Shown in pieces: positions 26,392 through 33,327 of a stretch of DNA of 64,000 nucleotides. How positions within the stretch are numbered: the stretch's first letter is position 1; every line of letters begins with the position of its first letter. The DNA lies in contig NZ_UAQZ01000016.1 of the NCBI RefSeq assembly GCF_900446215.1, positions 62,001-126,000 of the forward strand. The letters run 5' to 3'. A model generated the notes under the pieces. The model worked only from the letters and a program-made list of their open reading frames with translations. It made no database searches and was not told where the DNA came from. The stretch is from Burkholderia cenocepacia. Lineage in GTDB: Bacteria > Pseudomonadota > Gammaproteobacteria > Burkholderiales > Burkholderiaceae. A program made the translations under genes and the position numbers.

Positions 26392-27291
26392 ATGTCCATT
26401 TCCGAAGCGCAATTGGAAACCTGGTCGCACCAGGGGGCCATCCGTGGGTCGAGCCTGACCTATCAGGCGATCAAATCCACGCTGGAGAACGCGGACAGTC
26501 CCTATGCGGGCAAGAACATCGAGGTATTCCTGCAGGGCTCCTACGGCAACGCCACGAATATCTACGCCGAGAGCGATGTCGACGTGGTGATCCTGCTGAA
26601 GGACTGCTTCCAGCAGGACCTGAAGGCGTTGAGCGAGGAGCAGAAAACCGCTTGGAGGGCGGCGTATCACGATGCGGTGTATGCGCACCGGGATTTCAAG
26701 AAGGACGTGGTGTCGGTCCTGAGGGATGCCTACGGCGGTGACGTCACGGTCGGCGACAAGGCGATCGCCATCGCCGCGCGCGGCGTGCGCCGCAAGGCGG
26801 ATGTGATCGCGGCGATTGGCTACCGGCGCTACTACCGCTTCAACGGCCTGCGCGACCAGTCCTACGACGAAGGCATTTGTTTCTACGACGCGGCGGGGAC
26901 GCGGATCGCCAACTATCCCAAGCAACACGCTGAGAACCTTACCGCCCAGCATCAGGCCACCCAGCAGCGGCTCAAGCCGATGGTGCGGATCTGGAAGAAC
27001 CTGCGCAGCGCGCTGGTCGAGGCGGCCGCGATCGAGGCTGGCGCCGCGCCGTCCTACTATCTCGAGGGCCTGCTGTACAACGTGCCGGTGGACAAGTTCG
27101 TCGGCAGCTATGGGGATACGTTCGTCAACGTCTACAACTGGCTGGTGACCGAGGCGGATAAGACTCAGCTGGTGTGCGCCAACCGGCAGTACTACCTGTT
27201 GCGCGATAACGCGCCGACCTGCTGGGCCCCGGCGCAATGCGAGGCCTTTCTCGCGGCGACCCTGGCGTATTGGGACGATTGGGGCGCATGA
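26392..27291 (+). CDS. CBASS cyclic oligonucleotide synthase (CD-NTase)
   Basis: This 299-residue nucleotidyltransferase is of the cGAS/DncV-like type. The fold signature is complete: Gly49-Ser50 in QGSYGN, the metal-binding Asp62 and Asp64 in SDVDVVI, and the third Asp137 in RRKADVIA. A helical domain follows, with KPMVRIWKNLR and SYYLEGLLYNVP. CD-NTases make cyclic di- or trinucleotides on phage infection; the nucleotide choice cannot be read from sequence. It follows capV by 9 bases with its own AAGGAG. No HORMA, TRIP13, Cap2 or Cap3 gene is adjacent, so the pair fits a type I CBASS. Confidence 0.9.
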   Translation: MSISEAQLETWSHQGAIRGSSLTYQAIKSTLENADSPYAGKNIEVFLQGSYGNATNIYAESDVDVVILLKDCFQQDLKALSEEQKTAWRAAYHDAVYAHRDFKKDVVSVLRDAYGGDVTVGDKAIAIAARGVRRKADVIAAIGYRRYYRFNGLRDQSYDEGICFYDAAGTRIANYPKQHAENLTAQHQATQQRLKPMVRIWKNLRSALVEAAAIEAGAAPSYYLEGLLYNVPVDKFVGSYGDTFVNVYNWLVTEADKTQLVCANRQYYLLRDNAPTCWAPAQCEAFLAATLAYWDDWGA

Positions 27292-27345
27292 GGGCGCGTC
27301 GGCGGCGAGAGGGCCGATCCGGATAACGATGCGCGGGAGGCGCGG

Positions 27346-28323
27346 ATGAGCCAGCGGGACGATTTCAGCAAGAAAGTGCGGCAGGCGGTCGCGGCGAATG
27401 CCGGCTGGCACTGCGCGTTCACCGGCTGCGGCAAGCTGACGGTCGGGCCGAGCGACGAAGGGGCCGACAGAAGCACCACGATCGGCGAGGCCGCCCATAT
27501 CCATGCCGCCGCGCCGGGCGGCCGGCGCTACGATGCGACGATGACGCCGGAAGCGCGTAGCGGCATCGACAACGCGATCTGGCTCTGCGTCGACCATGCT
27601 CGGTTGATCGACCGCGACAGCGTCACCTATACCGCACCGCGGCTGCGCGCGATGAAACAGGCTCACGAGGACGCCTGCAAGCGGGCCGTGCGCACCGGGC
27701 AGCCCGCGCTGGTCGCGGCGGGGCTGCTTGCGATCGGCCCCGAGATCGTCTGCACGGGCGATTTGACACAGGTCGACGCGAGTGGATGGACGCTGCGGCT
27801 CGGGCATTTCCTGATCGGCGATCTCCAAGGGGTCGTCGACTACATCGACCGGTTCGGACGCCTGTCTCCCGAGGATCGCTATGTGCTCAGCAACGAACTG
27901 GGCGACGGCCGTGTTCTCGCCGCGGCGCCGGTCCTCGCGAAACAGGACGCCGGTTACCACCTTCGGTGCACGGTGGCGCCCGGTGCGGCGCGCGTAGACG
28001 TGAGCGACCTCGGCAGCGGGTGGGCCCTGCACGCGGAAACCGACGATCTGTATCTCGACGACCGCGGCGCGATTGCCCGCGTCAGCGGCGTGGACTATCT
28101 GCCGCAGCGTGTGCGCGAGGTGTTGTCGATGCAACAAGGCGAGAGCCCGCTGCATCCGTCGTTCGGGGTGCGTTTCTTCGAATACTTCCAGGCCTATCGC
28201 GGATCGCCGTGGCTCGACCTGCTGCTCAAACTCGAGGTGGTGCGCCAGGCCTCGGTGCCTTACAGCGATCCCCTCGGTAAACGGGAAACTACGCCGCTGC
28301 GCTGCGTGACGCGGGTACGTTGA
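27346..28323 (+). CDS. HNH endonuclease-domain protein, truncated by IS407-group element
   Basis: The N-terminal ~115 residues form an HNH nuclease domain: Cys23 and Cys28 in WHCAFTGCGK, His51 in EAAHIHAA, Asn76 in IDNAIWL, and Cys81/His84 in LCVDHARLIDRD. Residues of about 120-310 form a second domain that I do not recognise. It does not look like the SAVED domain of Cap5, but I cannot exclude a distant form. The gene is 54 bases downstream of the CD-NTase and probably co-transcribed. Its stop codon TGA (28321-28323) is the first three bases of the insertion sequence, so the natural C-terminus is lost and the last few residues may not be native. Confidence 0.72.
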   Translation: MSQRDDFSKKVRQAVAANAGWHCAFTGCGKLTVGPSDEGADRSTTIGEAAHIHAAAPGGRRYDATMTPEARSGIDNAIWLCVDHARLIDRDSVTYTAPRLRAMKQAHEDACKRAVRTGQPALVAAGLLAIGPEIVCTGDLTQVDASGWTLRLGHFLIGDLQGVVDYIDRFGRLSPEDRYVLSNELGDGRVLAAAPVLAKQDAGYHLRCTVAPGAARVDVSDLGSGWALHAETDDLYLDDRGAIARVSGVDYLPQRVREVLSMQQGESPLHPSFGVRFFEYFQAYRGSPWLDLLLKLEVVRQASVPYSDPLGKRETTPLRCVTRVR

Positions 28324-28367
28324 CCTGCCCCCATCAATAGGGCCAATGGGCTTCTAGCAAAGTCCCT

Positions 28368-29246
28368 TTAAACCAACTCCTGGAAAGCGGCAGGAGTATC
28401 CGCGGTTGCCCGATGTTTCGCCGCAAACTCTGACGGCGCAAGGTAGTTCAGTGCGCTGTGCGGCCTTTGCTCGTTGTAGTCCTGACGCCATGCCGCGATG
28501 ACTGCCCGAGCATGCGCGAGCGTCGTGAACCAGTGCTCGTTAAGGCATTCGTCGCGGAACTTGCCGTTGAACGATTCGATGTACGCATTCTGCGTTGGCT
28601 TGCCCGCCTGAATCAACTTCAGAGCGACGCCGTTCGCATACGCCCACTGGTCAAGCGCGCGGCTCGTAAATTCGGGGCCCTGGTCTGTTCGCACCGCCTT
28701 GGGATAGCCACGGAAGCGAGCTGCGCGGTCCAATGCCCGAGCGACATACAAACCTGAGATGCCATGGTCGACAACGATGTCGACAGCCTCTTTCGTGAAG
28801 TCGTCGACGACGGTCAGGCACTTCACGCGCCGGCCGTTGGAAAGCGCATCCATCACGAAATCGATTGACCACACCTCGTTGGGGGCGCCCGGCAATGCCA
28901 GTTGCTCGCGCTCAATCATTACGCCGTGGCGCTTGCGACGGCGCCGCACAGCCAGCCCTGCCTCACGGTACAGGCGATAGATGCGCTTGTGATTGGCGTG
29001 CGTGCCTTCGCGTTCCACTAGGGCGTGCAATCGGCGGTAGCCGAATCGACGACGTTCGTGTGCCAACTCCACCAGACGCGCCGCTAGCACCTCATTCTCG
29101 TGGTCTGGCTTCGCGTCGTAATGCAGCACGCTGCGAGAAAGCCCGACAAGCCGGCAGGCGCGGCGCTCGGAGATGTTGACCTTCCCCCGAATCGCCGATA
29201 CTGCTTCGCGTTTGGCTTGCGGGCTCAGGGCTTTCCCTTGACGACG
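28368..29246 (-). CDS. IS407-group transposase OrfB (DDE integrase core)
   Basis: This is the catalytic half of the transposase. The catalytic triad is visible as Asp in VWSIDFVMDAL, Asp in RTDQGPEFTS and Glu in NAYIESFNGKFRDECL, ahead of the usual RPHSALNYLAPSEFA. OrfB overlaps OrfA and is expected to be expressed by programmed frameshifting, so its exact N-terminal end is approximate; the frame stays open further to 29372. No disruptions are seen, and the element could still be active. Confidence 0.88.
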   Translation of the reverse strand, partial: RRQGKALSPQAKREAVSAIRGKVNISERRACRLVGLSRSVLHYDAKPDHENEVLAARLVELAHERRRFGYRRLHALVEREGTHANHKRIYRLYREAGLAVRRRRKRHGVMIEREQLALPGAPNEVWSIDFVMDALSNGRRVKCLTVVDDFTKEAVDIVVDHGISGLYVARALDRAARFRGYPKAVRTDQGPEFTSRALDQWAYANGVALKLIQAGKPTQNAYIESFNGKFRDECLNEHWFTTLAHARAVIAAWRQDYNEQRPHSALNYLAPSEFAAKHRATADTPAAFQELV

Positions 29247-29488
29247 ACCTTCAACGCTTCCATATCGAGCATTGCTTCGGCCAGCAGCTTCTTCAGCCGG
29301 GCATTCTCCACCTCGAGGTTCTTGAGCCGGCGGGCTTCCGAGACCTCCATGCCGCCGAACTTCGCACGCCAAGTGTAGAACGACGCATCACTGAACCCGT
29401 GCTTCCTGCACAGTTCCTTGACCGGCATACCGGCCTCGGCTTCCTTCAGAAACCCGATGATTTGCTGTTCCGTAAAGCGCTTCTTCAT
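29225..29488 (-). CDS. IS407-group transposase OrfA
   Basis: This 87-residue protein binds the IS ends. It begins MKKRFTEQQIIGFLKEAEAG, which is the typical OrfA helix-turn-helix of this group, followed by CRKHGFSDASFYTWRAKFGG and a leucine-zipper-like coiled coil (LKNLEVENARLKKLLAEAM). The reading frame is intact. OrfAB is normally made by a -1 frameshift near its end, where AAAG-rich sequence occurs at about 29230-29240. Confidence 0.92.
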   Translation of the reverse strand: MKKRFTEQQIIGFLKEAEAGMPVKELCRKHGFSDASFYTWRAKFGGMEVSEARRLKNLEVENARLKKLLAEAMLDMEALKVVVKGKP

Positions 29489-29556
29489 GTTCGTCTTCTT
29501 CTCCGAAAACGAACTTTACTAGACTCCGGCTGGCCCTGTTTGCAGGGGGCAGGTCA

Positions 29557-30045
29557 CCCGTAGACCAAGGCACTCGGGACACGAGTTGACGGCTTTATTG
29601 AAAATCTCACCAAAATAATGTCGTCTACTCTCGTAGCAGACCTCGACTTCCCGCGGTAATCCCCTGATTTCTTGATCGATTCTTGACGCACGATGCAGTC
29701 CATCACGACACGGTGTTCAGGCTGGACGCTCTTTGTTTTAGCTAAGCCCGCCGATGGTGGCCGGGTCAAGGGCTGTATTGTGAGGCATCCGAGGCCGACT
29801 GAATCCGTCGGCTCTCGACCAGGAAGCATCGTTCGTAGGCGTTATCGCACGAACCTTCAAGCGTCTGCTCTGCACTCACTACCGGCCCCTTGCTCAGGGC
29901 CTGGACGGTGCGCATCCAAATGTTTGCCTCGTGCTGCCGCTTGAAACCGGTCGCTATGTCCAATGCGGACGCAAGTAAAATCGCGGCGGGCGTATCGCGT
30001 CAGCCGCCTCGCCGCTTGGATTCAAGGGCGAGGCGGCAGAGACAC
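29557..30045. other. Degenerate gap right of the insertion sequence
   Basis: This 489-base stretch has no confident gene. A minus-strand frame at about 29766-29963 has protein-like composition (KRQHEANIWMRTVQALSK), and another runs into the IS end, where it stops on the element's TGA. Neither is recognised. They may be pieces of a gene destroyed by the rearrangement that removed the target duplication. Confidence 0.5.
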
Positions 30046-32766
30046 TTAACCGAGATACATAATTGCCGTCGCGCGTCGCGAGCGCCGGCCATTTGTGTCG
30101 GCCTCATGCTTGATCGCCAGTCGCGTACCGGCTCCAATATGTGTCCATCGGTGCGTATTCCGGTTCTCGAACGCAGATGAATGCAGGAAATACGATTGGC
30201 CATCGTCGTCCTTTGCGAACACATAACTTGGAAACCCATCGGCAGCGGGCACGTTGCTGACGCAAACAAGGGTATAGCCCTCAGCCCCGAGCGTTTCGGT
30301 CGCCCCTTGGAGCGATTCTCCGACCGCTGGCGCGATCTCGGCGATGCCGATTTTCGGCGGCAGCGCGATACCCAACGTTGCCGCGACCAGCCGCAGGTCC
30401 GATTCGTCAGCGCCGGCGCGTTGCAGTTCGGGCAAATAGTCATCAATAAGGCGGCGGATTGAGTCGGCCTGTGGGTCGGAGGGCTTTCCGAGGTCGGGCT
30501 TGCGCAGATAGAACGCGATATCGCCGCACAGTTTTCGTAGCTCGTGCGCAAGTGTGCGAGACATACCGTATCGCTTTAGCAAGAAAGCTGCGGCGTCAAT
30601 GCCATGGCCAATTAGCTTCCATACACGCCCGTGCCCAGCGACACCTCGCCGGAACTCAAGATCAGCCTGTCGGCGATATGCTGACACACGTGCTGCACCG
30701 TGTGTCGCCATTAACGGTCCAGACACCTTCCAATCCTGCGTCAGCGAATAAACGGTTCCCAGCTTCTCCTGGAAATTTAGTGCGGACAGATAGATGCTCC
30801 ACAGCCGCAGGACGGCATGCTCTACATCTTCTGACGCATTACCCCATCCTGCGTCGATAAGAACCTGACATAGGGTCTCCGCCTCTTCGTGGTTGTTTGC
30901 ACGCATTGCCAGCGCTGCAAGCATGAGCTTGGCAGCAGGATCGGCACTATCCTGCTGGATTGCAAACCTCAGTGCAGACTCTGCGTCCCTCGGATCATTC
31001 AATCTCAGGAGCAACTTGGCTTGCAGGCGATATAGAAATGCCGAACCTCCTTGGTTATCGATTTGCTGCCGTACGCGCGTCAGAAGTGGTGCACATGCCA
31101 AAGGACTCTCGGCAGCGCATGCGCCTGCAACCTGTCTTGAGAGCGCAATCGTCGAAGCCGGTGTACCTTCAGGGATGAAAAATGGATCGAGCGGGGAAAG
31201 CCCGCGCTCGGCCTGCAGTTTGAGCGCGGAAGCGACGGCGGCCTCGCTCTTTCGCTGCCAATCAAGCAGCGAGGCCCGCACTTTCAGATTTCTGGGCTGT
31301 ACACGCAACAGTTCCCGGATTGATGTGCCCAACGCGTAAACCTCGCCCGCATCTGTGGTTTCCCGTGTAATAAGGGAAGTCTTACCAAGGCTGGCAATTG
31401 CCGCCGAAATCGTGTCGACGTCCAAGTTCAACGCTTCGCAGAGGCGACCTCGAGATGGCTGTTCCAACACGAATAGCGCTTCAAGTACTTCGTTTGCTGC
31501 CGGGGACAATGTTTCGAGCAAATTCGAAAAGGAAAACTCGGTAACATCGACTTGCGACGATTCTAGGCTCTCGTTGATGTCTCGGCCTGCGACGTAGTAG
31601 TCTACCGTTAGACGTATTGCGAGTGGGTTGCTGTGGCAAGTATCAATGATGCGCTGGAGTGTAACGGCGTCGAGGGCCGCCGCGCCTTTCGCAGCTAGGT
31701 AGGCACGCGCGAGCGCCATTGCTCCGCCATCATCGAGAGATGGCAACGGGATGTTTTTCGCCCCGTCGAGCGGTACCCGACTTGTGACAATCACCTTCCA
31801 GTTTTGCGGCAACTCATCCATGAGGCCATCAAAGACGAGCGGCTCATCGCGCAGCAGAGTTTCTAAGTTGTCAACAAATAGCCATATCCGTCTGTCGTCA
31901 CAAGCCCTCAGCGCGGCAGAAAAGTCGGGCCAGTCCCAGCCGAACATAGCGTTCAATGAGGCGGTGAGATGGTCACGAACGCCGGCAATGGTCTGCGGGG
32001 CGTTGAGCGTCTCGATGCCACGCTCGGTCAACTTTTCCTGTTTGAGCGAGATAAAGAGTACGCCATCGGTTAGCTGCGGTGCCTCCGGCGAAACGCAAAA
32101 ATCGGCTAGCACCTGCAGTACTAAACTCGTTTTGCCGATGCCACCTCTAGCTACAATCGAGACAAGAGGCGACCGAGCATTCCTCAGTTCCTTCTGAAAT
32201 CTTGCGACATCCCGATTTCGCCCGATCAAGCCCGTGGACGAGTGTTCGAACTCTGTGGGCAAATTCGTGGGGACACACCATCGCGGCTGGTTCAACCATT
32301 CTTCTGGCGGTTCCTTGAGGTCGCCGGCAATTGCGCTTGCCAGCGCCGCAGAGACATCATATAGGTGCAGCGAGTCAATCGCGGGGTCACTGGCTAGAGC
32401 GCAGCACCGGTACCAGTAGCAGTGCGGGAACGGCCTGTTGGGATGGCTGACCGCATTGCGGATGTCGAACACCTCAAGAGCATTGCAAAGCGCCATCAGT
32501 CGCTTAGCGTGTGCGGACTCTGACGAGCCCTCTGCTACTTCGACGGCAAGCTGCAGGACTTCTGCGAAGTAACTGTTTTCGATAATGATCGAACAAGTCT
32601 CTTGCAGATCCCCGACGATGGAGCGACCTATTCGGTTCAGTATTTCCCTCCCCACAGGGACGGAGGCGATGTTCGTGTTTGATTCGAGAATATAGCGTCC
32701 CAGACTACGTTCGAATTCATATATCACCATCGCGCATTGAATGCGCAATTGACCGTCACCGTTCAA
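30046..32766 (-). CDS. HEPN-like / STAND NTPase / helical repeat / cold-shock-like multidomain protein (candidate defence gene)
   Basis: This 906-residue protein has four visible parts. Residues of about 1-150 are helical and contain DIRNAVSHPNRPF, whose Arg103-x4-His108 fits the RNase motif of HEPN domains. Residues of about 175-450 are a STAND (NB-ARC-like) NTPase: Walker A ARGGIGKTSL with Lys212, Walker B WLFVDN with Asp299, and KVIVTSR with the sensor Arg330. A winged-helix stretch is followed by helical repeats (about 500-790) with a TPR-like look. The last 80 residues (GYTLVCVSNV...QSYFLHSSAFE...) resemble a cold-shock/OB fold. STAND proteins with an N-terminal effector and C-terminal sensor are typical immune receptors. 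The full combination is not one I know as a named system. Confidence 0.72.
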   Translation of the reverse strand: MNGDGQLRIQCAMVIYEFERSLGRYILESNTNIASVPVGREILNRIGRSIVGDLQETCSIIIENSYFAEVLQLAVEVAEGSSESAHAKRLMALCNALEVFDIRNAVSHPNRPFPHCYWYRCCALASDPAIDSLHLYDVSAALASAIAGDLKEPPEEWLNQPRWCVPTNLPTEFEHSSTGLIGRNRDVARFQKELRNARSPLVSIVARGGIGKTSLVLQVLADFCVSPEAPQLTDGVLFISLKQEKLTERGIETLNAPQTIAGVRDHLTASLNAMFGWDWPDFSAALRACDDRRIWLFVDNLETLLRDEPLVFDGLMDELPQNWKVIVTSRVPLDGAKNIPLPSLDDGGAMALARAYLAAKGAAALDAVTLQRIIDTCHSNPLAIRLTVDYYVAGRDINESLESSQVDVTEFSFSNLLETLSPAANEVLEALFVLEQPSRGRLCEALNLDVDTISAAIASLGKTSLITRETTDAGEVYALGTSIRELLRVQPRNLKVRASLLDWQRKSEAAVASALKLQAERGLSPLDPFFIPEGTPASTIALSRQVAGACAAESPLACAPLLTRVRQQIDNQGGSAFLYRLQAKLLLRLNDPRDAESALRFAIQQDSADPAAKLMLAALAMRANNHEEAETLCQVLIDAGWGNASEDVEHAVLRLWSIYLSALNFQEKLGTVYSLTQDWKVSGPLMATHGAARVSAYRRQADLEFRRGVAGHGRVWKLIGHGIDAAAFLLKRYGMSRTLAHELRKLCGDIAFYLRKPDLGKPSDPQADSIRRLIDDYLPELQRAGADESDLRLVAATLGIALPPKIGIAEIAPAVGESLQGATETLGAEGYTLVCVSNVPAADGFPSYVFAKDDDGQSYFLHSSAFENRNTHRWTHIGAGTRLAIKHEADTNGRRSRRATAIMYLG

Positions 32767-33327
32767 TTTGATTCCCCCGTATTCCCGGTTCTAATCCGCC
32801 CGCCCGGACGTGACTGACATACCATTCAGAATATTATTATAAAGGTCAGTCCATCGGGCATAGTCCTGAGAGACAACCAGCCCATTCGCATCCGCATGTA
32901 GGCTGCGCCGCCTATGTGAGCGATAAGATTTTCCGGCCTTTCCGAACGGTTGCAAGTATCCTTGGTCGGAGTTCCATCGGATCCGCAGGAGTGGCAGAAG
33001 GCCGGCGATCTGCCCACGATGGAAACACGGGTGATTGACCGCTGAGTCTTCGAAGGAACATAGCGCATTACCAGAAACGAATGGCGGAACAGGGTCGATC
33101 CGAGACGGTTGCACGGTGCAGAGTGGCATCCGCGCGCGTTCGGCCATCTTGGGCCGTTCGTTGGGGGAGCTGAAGTGGACGCTCTTGCGTCAGCTACGCA
33201 TAGACAACGGACCTTTACGCGGCGTTCACCGGCGAGCGTATGCGCAACTTGACGCCAGCAGTCATCGGAACCTGAGGTCGTCATAGGACTATTGACGTCA
33301 CTGGCACATAGCGCTGGACAGACGAGC
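32767..33327. other. Gap between the two large minus-strand genes, no confident gene
   Basis: The 561 bases between the STAND gene and the Mrr-type gene contain overlapping open frames on both strands, such as 32826-33338 on the minus strand. They have no recognisable domain, and their composition is that of chance frames. If the two large genes were one operon, this gap would be unusually long, so each probably has its own promoter. Confidence 0.5.

Larger units (their letters stand above)
28321..29556 (-). mobile_element. IS407-group insertion sequence (IS3 family), 1236 bp
   Basis: Both ends read inward as TGACCTGCCCCC and continue as imperfect terminal inverted repeats for about 45 bases (for example AGGGCCA and TCTAG-AAAGT shared at both ends). 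The length of 1236 bp and the two overlapping transposase frames match IS407. The bases next to the ends are ACGT on the left and CCCG on the right, so the 4-bp target duplication expected for this group is missing. This points to a deletion or recombination beside the element after it inserted. Confidence 0.92.

Noticed and set aside
26176..28155. A 659-codon minus-strand open frame opposite the CBASS genes
   Set aside because: It spans three plus-strand genes whose catalytic motifs are intact, and its own sequence is His/Arg-rich with no domain.
27346..28323. Reading the third CBASS gene as Cap5 (HNH-SAVED)
   Set aside because: The HNH domain is clear, but the C-terminal half does not show a recognisable SAVED pattern, so only HNH is claimed.
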